From Prauserella muralis (GTDB taxonomy: Bacteria; Actinomycetota; Actinomycetes; Mycobacteriales; Pseudonocardiaceae), in the NCBI RefSeq assembly GCF_003202285.1, contig NZ_MASW01000006.1, forward strand, positions 186,001 through 250,000: 64,000 bases of DNA, read 5' to 3'. Below the pieces are notes generated by a model. That model was not told where the DNA came from. It did no database searches and saw nothing but the letters and a program-made list of their open reading frames with translations. This document shows, in pieces, positions 58,459-64,000 of this stretch (within the stretch, counting starts at the first letter, position 1; every line of letters starts with the position of its first letter). Position numbers and translations under genes: made by a program.

Positions 58459-58901
58459 GGGCGGCCCCGCAGGTGCACGGCGCCACCCGCGGCCCACCAA
58501 AGCATCGGCCGGTCCAGGTCGCGGGCCAGACTCCCCGGCTCGCGCTCGGTGCCGCACCGGCCGCACACCTCGTCGGCGAGGGAGAGCACGCACGAGGGCT
58601 CGCACGGGCTCGAGGAGGGGAACGGACGGGCCGAGCGGTGCCCGGTGCGTTCCTGCCACGTGGCCCCACACCCCCGGCACTCCCGAGCGATCTCCTCCAC
58701 CAGCTCGGCGGCCGGGACCTCGCGGAAGCCTGGCACGTCCACGGGCAGCTCGTCCGGCGAGTACCTCGACGCGGTCGGGAAGGGCGGCGGCACGGCCATA
58801 CTGACTCGGCGACCGGTCGCTACGAGTCGGCGGCGCCCGAACAGGTGGAAGCGCTCGACGCCGCATCGCGGGCAGGCGGTCCAAGGCTCGACGTCGGTCA
58901 C
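58455..58901 (-). CDS. Cys-rich (zinc-ribbon-like) element protein
   Basis: A 148-residue protein with repeated Cys pairs: CPRCG near residue 10, CRGCG near 76 and CGRCG near 113, suggesting one or two zinc ribbons. It starts with GTG at 58901 within the DUF2637 stop. The middle is Pro/Ser rich. No known family; zinc-ribbon phage proteins often bind DNA, but this is not shown. Confidence 0.6.
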   Translation of the reverse strand: MTDVEPWTACPRCGVERFHLFGRRRLVATGRRVSMAVPPPFPTASRYSPDELPVDVPGFREVPAAELVEEIARECRGCGATWQERTGHRSARPFPSSSPCEPSCVLSLADEVCGRCGTEREPGSLARDLDRPMLWWAAGGAVHLRGRP

Positions 58902-59575
58902 GCTGACTCCGTTTCCGGCGCCGGTTGGCGCTCCTGGTCGAGGGTGGCGAGAAGCTGGCGGGCGGTGTGCGTCGACACGCCCAACTCGGACGCCAGGCGG
59001 CCCCGCCCGATCGTCGGCGTGGCGGCCCGTAGCTGGCGGGCGCGCTCGAGGAGGTCGGTCGCTGGCGCCGGGCGGGCGGGTGCCGGGCGGACTGGCGCGG
59101 GCGCTGGCGCTGGCGGCTCGGGTGCTGGCGCTGGCGCCGGGTGAGGCGGTGCGGGCGGCGGATCGGACCGGGCGGGCGCCGGGCGGGCGGTCGCCAGGGC
59201 CGCCAGGTGGGCGACTGCGCCGAGGACAGCGGGCGGGATCGCGGCCACCGTCACCACGCCCCACCACGGCGGCGCCAGGTGGTAGGCCGCGAGGGCGTGG
59301 TCCGCCGCGTTGCCCGCCACCGACAGCGCCAGAGTCACGAGCGCGAGCGCGCGGGCGAAGTGGCGGGGGCGGGTCGGCTGGCGCACGTCCAGCCACACCA
59401 GCGTGGCGACCGCGGCGGCTGCGTCGAGCGCCAGCGGGAACAGCCACGCCAGCTCGGCGGGCGTGCCACACCGGACCGCCAGGGCCCGGAGGCTGGCGAA
59501 GGACCAGACGGCGGCGGCCAGGGCGACGGCGGCGAAGCCCGACCACGTGACGGCGGCTCGGGGGTTGGCGGTCAT
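58898..59575 (-). CDS. DUF2637-family membrane protein with C-terminal helix-turn-helix
   Basis: A 225-residue protein. Four hydrophobic helices occupy residues 1-130 (start WSGFAAVALAAAVWSFASL). A proline/alanine-rich linker covers about 135-175. A C-terminal winged-helix-like segment follows (TIGRGRLASELGVSTHTARQ). DUF2637 is widespread in actinomycete plasmids, conjugative elements and phages, where it is sometimes called SpdA-like. It begins the run 58898-58455-58279. Confidence 0.75.
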   Translation of the reverse strand: MTANPRAAVTWSGFAAVALAAAVWSFASLRALAVRCGTPAELAWLFPLALDAAAAVATLVWLDVRQPTRPRHFARALALVTLALSVAGNAADHALAAYHLAPPWWGVVTVAAIPPAVLGAVAHLAALATARPAPARSDPPPAPPHPAPAPAPEPPAPAPAPVRPAPARPAPATDLLERARQLRAATPTIGRGRLASELGVSTHTARQLLATLDQERQPAPETESA

Positions 59576-59627
59576 GGGTGGCGGGCCTCCTCGATCGCGG
59601 GGCGGTCGGCTCCCCCGGGTCGGCGGG

Positions 59628-59843
59628 TCACCGCTTGCCCGGCATCGGGAGTCGGGCGTCCCAGGCGTCGCCGGGCAGTCCGCGCAGCCATCGCGCGAAC
59701 TGTTCGGCCACCTCTCCTTCAGACACGCCCTGGAGGTCTTCCCACTCGGGAAAGTTCTCGGGGTCGTCGCCGTACATCGCGGCGGCCTCGGCCGCGGCGC
59801 GGATGAGGAGGGACGCGGCTGCTCGCTTCTGCTTTAGGTTCAC
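59628..59843 (-). CDS. Small acidic element protein
   Basis: A 71-residue protein (VNLKQKRAAASLLIRAAAEA...) from a GTG at 59843 with GGAGG six bases upstream. N-terminal helix is basic/Ala-rich, the middle acidic (YGDDPENFPEWEDLQGV). No family recognised. Confidence 0.6.
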   Translation of the reverse strand: MNLKQKRAAASLLIRAAAEAAAMYGDDPENFPEWEDLQGVSEGEVAEQFARWLRGLPGDAWDARLPMPGKR

Positions 59844-59925
59844 GGTGTCCTCCGGGGGCGGTGAAGGCTGAACGGATCGCGCGGGGCACGGGCAGTTAGG
59901 CTCGTGCGCCACGCGGGGCGGTTGG

Positions 59926-60483
59926 TCACGCGGCGGCGACGCGCTCGTGGATCTCCCGCAGCTCCTCGACGCGCTCGCGGGGCAGGCGGACGACGTCCTC
60001 GGTCGCGTCAAGGTCCCGGGTCAGACGGACGCCGACCGGCGTACGGCCGTCCCACAGCGAGACCCACACGTCGCGGGGGCCGCCCGGGGCCGGGAACATG
60101 ACGCACCCCGTGGCAACGAAGGACGGCACCGTGTGGTCCGCGTCGACCACGAGCACCCGCACCGCGGAACCCGGGGCGCCCGGCTTCGGCGAGAACGTGC
60201 CGTCCCCCGGCTTCGGGGCGCGCGGGGCCCGGGGTCGCGCCGCGGGGCGGAACGGCTTCACCGCGCGGGCGGCGGCGAGGATGCGCTCGCGCTCGTCGGC
60301 GGCTGGGGTGTAGTACGTCGCGATCTCGCGCCGCTCCCGCGGTGTGGCGTCCCCGCGCTCGAGGGCAAGCTCGAGGTCGCGCGGCATCTCGCGGTTGCGC
60401 TTGTGGACGGTCCCCTCGGTGGGGAGGTTGAACAGGGTGCCCTCGACGGTGTCGGTCACGAAGGCGGCGGGGCTGGCGGGCAT
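59926..60483 (-). CDS. Element protein of unknown function
   Basis: A 185-residue protein. The N-terminal part (residues 1-75) is charged and helical. A Pro/Arg/Lys-rich linker (PFRPAARPRAPRAPKPGDG) leads to a C-terminal beta-rich domain (VRVLVVDADHTVPSFVATG; DVWVSLWDGRTPVGVRLTRD). Starts with ATG after GGAGGAA. No family recognised. It lies 31 bp from the next gene upstream and may be co-transcribed with it. Confidence 0.65.
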   Translation of the reverse strand: MPASPAAFVTDTVEGTLFNLPTEGTVHKRNREMPRDLELALERGDATPRERREIATYYTPAADERERILAAARAVKPFRPAARPRAPRAPKPGDGTFSPKPGAPGSAVRVLVVDADHTVPSFVATGCVMFPAPGGPRDVWVSLWDGRTPVGVRLTRDLDATEDVVRLPRERVEELREIHERVAAA

Positions 60484-60514
60484 GGTTCCTCCAGGTGGTG
60501 GGGGCCCCGGGCGG

Positions 60515-60688
60515 TCAGGCGTACAGGGCGCGGAACTCGCGGAGGGCGGCGAAGAAGGCGCCCCACGAGAAGCGGTCGCCCTGCCACGCCAGGCCCTCCG
60601 CCGCCTCGGCGAGGGCGGGCTCCGCGGCGGCGAACGCCTCGAGGGCGTCGAAGTCGCGGGGGCGGATGCGGAAGGGGGCGCGGATCAT
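60515..60688 (-). CDS. Small element protein under operator control
   Basis: A 57-residue protein (MIRAPFRIRPRDFDALEAFA...). The ATG at 60688 is chosen over in-frame upstream codons because those lie inside the operator/promoter region. Promoter: -35 TTGTGG at 60744-60749 and -10 TACGGT at 60721-60726, spacing 17. No family recognised. Confidence 0.6.
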   Translation of the reverse strand: MIRAPFRIRPRDFDALEAFAAAEPALAEAAEGLAWQGDRFSWGAFFAALREFRALYA

Positions 60689-60709
60689 GTCGGGCTCCGT
60701 TCTCTCTGT

Positions 60710-60745
60710 GGTGTAGGTACACCGTAGCATGGGTGTATCTACACC
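60710..60745. promoter_or_regulatory. Operator pair, promoter of 60515-60688
   Basis: GGTGTAGGTACACC at 60710-60723 and GGTGTATCTACACC at 60732-60745, both perfect 6+2+6 palindromes with centres 22 bp apart. The first overlaps the -10, the second overlaps the -35, so binding would block RNA polymerase. Confidence 0.85.
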
Positions 60746-60760
60746 ACAAGGGGCGCCCCG

Positions 60761-61141
60761 TCAGACGGGGAGGAGGCCGGACGCGTCCGCGAACTCCGCC
60801 TTGAGGTCCCCGAGGGTCTTCCCCGTGGCGTGGCGGTAGTCCGCGAGGGCGTACGGGCGGGTCACGTCCAGGGCGAGGGTGTCGCGGGCCCACGCACGGA
60901 ACCGGGCGGCGAACTCGCGGCGGCGGAGGTCGTCGGCTGACTTCGCGGCCTTGCGGACCTCCCGGACAGTCCAACCGGCCGCGCGGGCGGCACACTGCGC
61001 GCCGAAGTAGACGACCTCCCCGGTTCCGATGCCCTCGACGTCGAGCGCCTCCAGGACAACGGTCCCCTTCAGCTCGACCCGGCCGCAAAGCTCGCACTCG
61101 GTGACGTCGGCGGTGGTTCCGTTGACCCGGTAGGCGTTCAC
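60761..61141 (-). CDS. Element protein with Cys pair, under operator control
   Basis: A 126-residue protein. CELCG near residue 16 and a later lone Cys (GAQCAARAAG) suggest a small metal site. The C-terminal half is helical and basic. The GTG at 61141 follows GGAGGA. Promoter: -35 TTGTGG at 61195-61200, -10 TACGGT at 61171-61176, spacing 18. No family recognised. Confidence 0.65.
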   Translation of the reverse strand: MNAYRVNGTTADVTECELCGRVELKGTVVLEALDVEGIGTGEVVYFGAQCAARAAGWTVREVRKAAKSADDLRRREFAARFRAWARDTLALDVTRPYALADYRHATGKTLGDLKAEFADASGLLPV

Positions 61142-61159
61142 TCTGTCCTCCTCGTTCGT

Positions 61160-61196
61160 GGTGTAGATACACCGTATCATCGGGTGTATCTACACC
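61160..61196. promoter_or_regulatory. Operator pair, promoter of 60761-61141
   Basis: GGTGTAGATACACC at 61160-61173 and GGTGTATCTACACC at 61183-61196, centres 23 bp apart. They cover the -10 and the -35. The second also contains the stop codon of the gene at 61190-61630, so coding sequence and operator overlap. Confidence 0.85.
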
Positions 61197-61630
61197 ACAA
61201 GCCCCGGCGCCTCCGGCCGTCGGAACAGCTCCGCGCTCGACTTGCGCGCCGGGCCGAGCGGATTCACCGCGTCGATCCGGCGGATGAGCGCGGCCACGAG
61301 GTCGGCCGTCGGGGTCGCCGCGACCTGCGCGGCGGTAGCCCTCGACAGCTCGTGGCGGATCCGGAGGACGTCCCAGTGGAAAGTGTCGTGCTGGTGTAGA
61401 CGCCGCTCCAGCCCGCCGCGCTGCTGCCAGTAGTGCTCGACGTAGCGGAGGACGTCGTCGCGCGCGATGTCCACACCAACCTTGCGCGCGTACCGCTCTG
61501 CCAGGTCATAGGCGGCCTCGGCATTCGACGTCGCGTCGTTCCGCTCGCGGATCAGCTCGCGGATTCGCCGCGCCTGGCGCTCCATCTCGTCGGCCTGCGC
61601 CAGGGCGACAGCTCGATAGTCCTTGTCCAT
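61190..61630 (-). CDS. Helical element protein of unknown function
   Basis: A 146-residue, strongly helical, charged protein (MDKDYRAVALAQADEMERQA...) with coiled-coil-like heptads over residues 5-60. The ATG at 61630 follows GAGAGGGT. Its last codons (LVV-stop) lie within an operator. A perfect terminator-like hairpin (61651-61679) stands just upstream, so it may have its own promoter or rely on read-through. Confidence 0.65.
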   Translation of the reverse strand: MDKDYRAVALAQADEMERQARRIRELIRERNDATSNAEAAYDLAERYARKVGVDIARDDVLRYVEHYWQQRGGLERRLHQHDTFHWDVLRIRHELSRATAAQVAATPTADLVAALIRRIDAVNPLGPARKSSAELFRRPEAPGLVV

Positions 61631-61650
61631 GTGACCCTCTCGAAACGACG

Positions 61651-61679
61651 GGGGCCCCGGTCGTCGGTGCCGGGGCCCC
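61651..61679. terminator. Strong hairpin between element genes
   Basis: GGGGCCCCGG and CCGGGGCCCC form a perfect 10-bp GC stem with a 9-base loop between the genes ending at 61687 and starting at 61630. No T-run. It would limit read-through from the promoter at 61979-62015 and may set the ratio between the two genes. Confidence 0.65.
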
Positions 61680-61686
61680 GGGCCGG

Positions 61687-61950
61687 TCAGCGCGACCGGC
61701 GGAGGAGGCGCAGCGCACCCCGCAGGGTCCGCCGGTTCCAGCGGTCCGACCAGCGGACCCGCGGGGCCCCCTCGGGGACCACCTGGAATGAACCGTCGGC
61801 CACCTCGAAGAGACGCCCGACCCGTGCGCCGTCGGCGAGCACGTCCCACACGCGCCACATCTGCGCGGTGGCGCCATAGGCGACGGTGAGCCCGTCCACC
61901 TCGACGGTCGAGCCGAGGGCGGGGGCGGCGGGAAGGGAGATGGTGGCCAT
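61687..61950 (-). CDS. Small element protein under operator control
   Basis: An 87-residue beta-rich protein (STVEVDGLTVAYGATAQMWR; ARVGRLFEVADGSFQVVPEG) with a basic end (RRTLRGALRLLRRSR). The ATG at 61950 follows AGGAGG. Promoter: -35 TTGCGG at 62014-62019, -10 TACGGT at 61990-61995, spacing 18, covered by two operators. No family recognised. Confidence 0.65.
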   Translation of the reverse strand: MATISLPAAPALGSTVEVDGLTVAYGATAQMWRVWDVLADGARVGRLFEVADGSFQVVPEGAPRVRWSDRWNRRTLRGALRLLRRSR

Positions 61951-61978
61951 TTGGACCTCCTAGGTGGTGTGGGTGGTT

Positions 61979-62015
61979 GGTGTAGATACACCGTAGCAGT
62001 GGGTGTATCTACACC
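61979..62015. promoter_or_regulatory. Operator pair, promoter of 61687-61950
   Basis: GGTGTAGATACACC at 61979-61992 and GGTGTATCTACACC at 62002-62015, centres 23 bp apart. Both are exact. They lie in the intergenic region shared with the ribbon-helix-helix gene on the plus strand. Confidence 0.85.
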
Positions 62016-62034
62016 GCAACCCCGGACCTTCCCG

Positions 62035-62048
62035 GGTGTAGTGACACC
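62035..62048. promoter_or_regulatory. Single operator before ribbon-helix-helix gene
   Basis: GGTGTAGTGACACC (5+4+5 palindrome, a variant at one inner base) lies five bases upstream of a plus-strand TAGCCT -10 (62053-62058), which is six bases before the ATG at 62065, so the mRNA may be leaderless. The position between -35 and -10 fits self-repression by the encoded protein. Confidence 0.75.
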
Positions 62049-62064
62049 GTGCTAGCCTCGGGTC

Positions 62065-62349
62065 ATGCCGAACGCACCGCGCACGCCGACGCAGAACATC
62101 CGCGTGGACGAGGACCTCTGGCGGGAAGCACGGGAGGTCGCCGAGGCTATGGGGACCGACCGGTCCTCCGCCGTGCGCGCGTTCCTGCGTTGGTACGTCC
62201 GGCGGCCCGGGGCCGAACTCCCCGAGCGGCCCGGCGGGCCCGGCGGTGACGGAGAGTCGGCCGGGGCCCGACGGGCGCTCGAGGAGATAGACCGGGCATA
62301 CCAGGAATTCCAGCGGGCCACGGCGGTGGCCAAGTCCCGGATTAAGTGA
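62065..62349 (+). CDS. Ribbon-helix-helix DNA-binding protein, candidate regulator of the operator set
   Basis: A 94-residue protein. Residues 8-50 have the ribbon-helix-helix layout: strand QNIRVDEDLW, helix REAREVAEAMG, turn, and helix DRSSAVRAFLRWYVRR. After a Gly/Pro linker there is a C-terminal helix (ARRALEEIDRAYQEFQRATA) that may oligomerise. Such dimers bind short palindromes, and one variant copy lies in its own promoter. It is the only clear DNA-binding regulator in this part of the element. No toxin gene adjoins, so antitoxin function is less likely. Confidence 0.8.
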   Translation: MPNAPRTPTQNIRVDEDLWREAREVAEAMGTDRSSAVRAFLRWYVRRPGAELPERPGGPGGDGESAGARRALEEIDRAYQEFQRATAVAKSRIK

Positions 62350-62605
62350 CGCCCGGAGGGCCGAACACGATCCGCTGCGGCACCGCCAGCGGCTCGAGCA
62401 ACTCCACGAGACGCTCGACGGACCGGCGGAGCGCGGCCTGCTCGCGGACCTGCGCACGCTCGGCGGGCGACCAGGTCTCGCACCGGTCGAGGCAGTGAAC
62501 CCGGCCGGGGACTGTGCGGTACGGGTCGTCGAGGTCTCCGACGTGGACCCTCTCAACCGCGACCGGGCCCGAGCACAGCGGACAGATTCGTGGGGGCCTA
62601 GTCAC
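62342..62605 (-). CDS. Zinc-ribbon-like element protein
   Basis: An 87-residue protein. CPLCSGPV at the N-terminus and HCLDRCETW near residue 38 supply two Cys pairs for a zinc site. The rest is helical. Its 3' end overlaps the convergent ribbon-helix-helix gene by eight bases. It starts at 62605, overlapping the end of the preceding gene by eight bases. No family recognised. Confidence 0.65.
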   Translation of the reverse strand: MTRPPRICPLCSGPVAVERVHVGDLDDPYRTVPGRVHCLDRCETWSPAERAQVREQAALRRSVERLVELLEPLAVPQRIVFGPPGVT

Positions 62606-63014
62606 GCGGGGCTCCCTTCAGGTGGGCGGGCATCCTCGGCGGACGGCCCGTGCGCTTCCAACGGTCGAGGAGGTTCACGACACTGCGTAGGTCGGCGAGG
62701 ATCTCGCGGTCCTCGAAGTCGAGCGGGTCGACGCCGTACGGGTTGTCGGGGTCGCCCCGTCGCTCCGCGCATTGGATCGTCGTGCGGGCCTTCGAGTGAA
62801 CCGCGCGGACCTCGGACAGTAGGCTAGTCGTCCGCTGCCCCACGGGGAGCGAGTGCTCCCACTCGACCACGGCCCGTCGGGCCTCCGCCTCCTCGCGGTC
62901 CCGGGCGCGGCCGTGGATCTTTCCGAACTCGTCCACGACGGTGAGCGGGAAGGCGTCGCGGTACCCGGGCGCCTCCTCGGTCGTCGGGACTACGTGGAAC
63001 GACTTGTCAGCCAC
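62598..63014 (-). CDS. Element protein of unknown function
   Basis: A 138-residue mostly helical protein (VADKSFHVVPTTEEAPGYRD...). The GTG at 63014 overlaps the next gene upstream by eight bases. The C-terminal part RSVVNLLDRWKRTGRPPRMP is basic. No family recognised. Confidence 0.6.
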   Translation of the reverse strand: MADKSFHVVPTTEEAPGYRDAFPLTVVDEFGKIHGRARDREEAEARRAVVEWEHSLPVGQRTTSLLSEVRAVHSKARTTIQCAERRGDPDNPYGVDPLDFEDREILADLRSVVNLLDRWKRTGRPPRMPAHLKGAPRD

Positions 63015-63330
63015 GGGCGGCCTCCCGGTACTCCTCGGCACGCTTGCGCAGTCCTTCGGCGAAGTCCTCTAGCGCGGTCAGATAGCCGTCGAGGAAGTCG
63101 TGGCGGCCGGACAACGTCGAGGCCGTGGCCCGGTAATCGGCGGCCAACCGCTCCGCGCGCTCGGCCTCCGCCTCGTCCTCGGCAGCTCGGACGTGCGGGG
63201 CGGCGGCACCGAGGGCCCGGTCGACGCAGTACCTCGTCGCCTCATCAACGAACTGGAATTGCGCGCGCGCCGCCTCGACGGCGGCGGTCGGCACGGGCGT
63301 AGGGGTGGGGCCTTCGTTCGTCGTGGTCAT
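63007..63330 (-). CDS. Helical element protein of unknown function
   Basis: A 107-residue protein. After a Thr/Pro-rich start (MTTTNEGPTPTPVPT) it is almost all helix with many Ala/Glu/Arg residues. The ATG at 63330 overlaps the exonuclease stop (ATGA). No family recognised. Confidence 0.6.
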   Translation of the reverse strand: MTTTNEGPTPTPVPTAAVEAARAQFQFVDEATRYCVDRALGAAAPHVRAAEDEAEAERAERLAADYRATASTLSGRHDFLDGYLTALEDFAEGLRKRAEEYREAARG

Positions 63331-63845
63331 CGGCGGCGCCTCCCGGCAAGCTCGGCGAGTGCGGAGTACACCGCGCGGAGCGTCTCGACGTCCCCGGCGG
63401 CGGAGTGGTCGGGCTCCGGGACCTCGAAGCCGTTCGCGCGTACGGCGTCGGTGACGGTCTTCAGGCTCGCCGGTCGGTCGTAGCCGAGCACAGGCATGGC
63501 GTAGGTCGCGACGTCGAGCAGGCGGTAATGCCACGGGGCTACACCCCAGCGGGCGCGGAGGAAAGCCGTGTCGAACGCGGGGTTCGAGCCGACGACCGTC
63601 ACGCCTGTGAGGGCCCGCCGTAGCTCGACGTCGGCGAGCGCACCGAAGCAGGGCGACATACCCACCGGGGCGCGGTCCCAGTAGCCGTTCATCTCGAGGG
63701 CCGCAGGGTCCGCGGTACGGAGCGAGTGCGGCAGGTAGGCCGTGACGATCGGGCCGTCGTTCACGGCGTAGGCCACCTCCCACACCTCGTGGCGGAGCGG
63801 GTCGAGGCCGGTCGTCTCGGTGTCCAGGAACACGACGTCAGTCAC
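63327..63845 (-). CDS. DnaQ-like 3'-5' exonuclease
   Basis: A 172-residue protein with the DEDDh exonuclease set: Asp8 and Glu10 in FLDTETTGLD, Asp92 in NPAFDTAFL, His147 and Asp152 in PDHSAAGDVE. It lacks further domains, like stand-alone phage exonucleases. The GTG at 63845 overlaps the upstream gene by eight bases. It probably acts in DNA or RNA processing during replication of the element. Confidence 0.85.
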   Translation of the reverse strand: MTDVVFLDTETTGLDPLRHEVWEVAYAVNDGPIVTAYLPHSLRTADPAALEMNGYWDRAPVGMSPCFGALADVELRRALTGVTVVGSNPAFDTAFLRARWGVAPWHYRLLDVATYAMPVLGYDRPASLKTVTDAVRANGFEVPEPDHSAAGDVETLRAVYSALAELAGRRRR

Positions 63846-64000
63846 GGGCAGTCCTTCCAGGGAGCAGGCGCTCGAGGAGCGCGAAGACGAGCAGCGACGG
63901 CAGCACCGCGAGGGCAGGCAGCACGAGCGGGAGCGCGAGCAGGGAGACGAGCAGGACGCCGGGCAGCGTGGCGAGCGAGCCCCGTCGGCGGGTTGGGTTG
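63838..64000 (-). CDS. Partial hydrophobic protein at window edge
   Basis: The 3' end of a gene whose start is beyond 64000. The visible 53 residues are a basic stretch (NPTRRRG) and one or two hydrophobic helices (GVLLVSLLALPLVLPALAVL; LLVFALLERLL) ending PGRTARD. It is likely a small membrane protein. Its stop overlaps the exonuclease start by eight bases. Confidence 0.5.
   Translation of the reverse strand, partial: NPTRRRGSLATLPGVLLVSLLALPLVLPALAVLPSLLVFALLERLLPGRTARD

Larger units (their letters stand above)
56608..64000. mobile_element. Integrated mobile element (prophage or conjugative element), left part
   Basis: From the split permease to the window edge there are about twenty small genes, most on the minus strand and most without recognisable families. 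They are packed with overlapping starts and stops. Support comes from the gene interruption, a DUF2637 protein (frequent in actinomycete conjugative elements and plasmids), a DnaQ-like exonuclease, a small ribbon-helix-helix protein and the private 14-bp operator set. No capsid, terminase, transfer ATPase or integrase gene is visible, so its class is open. Confidence 0.7.

Noticed and set aside
62065-62349. Ribbon-helix-helix gene as the antitoxin of a toxin-antitoxin pair
   Set aside because: No toxin-sized gene follows or precedes it in the same direction; the neighbour is convergent and zinc-ribbon-like.
56608-64000. Integrase, terminase or conjugation ATPase in the visible part of the element
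   Set aside because: None of the readable proteins has recombinase, TerL or FtsK/TraB motifs; such genes may lie beyond the right edge.

Overview
The window is very GC-rich, densely packed DNA from an actinobacterium, most likely a member of the Pseudonocardiales (Amycolatopsis/Saccharomonospora-like). The reasons are the many overlapping ATGA/GTGA gene junctions, the frequent GTG starts, the mycofactocin-type NDMA-dependent alcohol dehydrogenases, the F420-dependent enzymes, a mycobacterial-style cluster for degrading steroid rings C and D, and an ANTAR regulator. This assignment is by family recognition only.

Layout. (1) 1-16.7 kb is a catabolic and uptake region on the minus strand. A five-gene oligopeptide-type ABC importer continues into a CGSC protein of the UGSC family, its 347-residue partner, an IclR regulator and an orphan NarL-type response regulator. 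Downstream lie an SDR dehydrogenase, a two-subunit 3-oxoacid CoA-transferase and a small NifU-like protein. Upstream is an operon of two paralogous NDMA-dependent alcohol dehydrogenases around an F420-dependent luciferase-like oxidoreductase, and beyond that an S9 peptidase. (2) 16.8-20.6 kb holds a serine/threonine kinase with an extracellular CBM2 domain, a ParA-like ATPase and a CYTH-CHAD protein, one after another. (3) 20.9-26.6 kb holds an aldo/keto reductase, an iron-siderophore ABC importer with a DtxR-type box, and a GAF-ANTAR regulator.

(4) 26.6-41.5 kb matches the KstR2-regulon cluster of Mycobacterium tuberculosis for HIP, the remnant carrying steroid rings C and D: fadE33-fadE32-fadE31-ech-fadD3 diverge from fadE30-ipdF-fadA6, followed by ipdC-ipdB-ipdA-echA20 and two SDRs. 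Both control regions carry KstR-type rather than KstR2-type palindromes. A decayed imine reductase sits between fadA6 and ipdC. (5) 41.6-44.7 kb encodes a secreted GH115 glucuronidase with two GAAAAGTTTC-type operators. (6) 44.8-53.4 kb encodes an acetate-type permease diverging from an NCS1 permease, an ATP-dependent hydantoinase-like protein, three DUF917 (thiohydantoin desulfurase family) paralogues and a PucR regulator. This is probably a hydantoin or thiohydantoin utilisation locus. (7) 53.4-56.6 kb encodes a DeoR regulator, PdxA2 and a four-carbon acid sugar kinase (D-threonate/D-erythronate catabolism), and ends in the 3' stub of a GntP-type permease cut off at about position 56605.

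(8) From about 56.6 kb to the window end is an integrated mobile element (prophage or actinomycete conjugative element) that runs off the right edge. It holds about twenty short genes, mostly unknown, including a NUDIX hydrolase, a DUF2637 membrane protein, a DnaQ-like exonuclease and a ribbon-helix-helix protein. Nine copies (one degenerate) of a 14-bp palindrome, GGTGTA-NN-TACACC, lie at five promoters. At four of them two copies sit 22-23 bp apart, one over the -35 and one over the -10. This looks like a dedicated repression circuit.

Scattered through the host DNA are four dispersed blocks of a 21-bp repeat. Each block has four ordered units, and three of them start at a stop codon.
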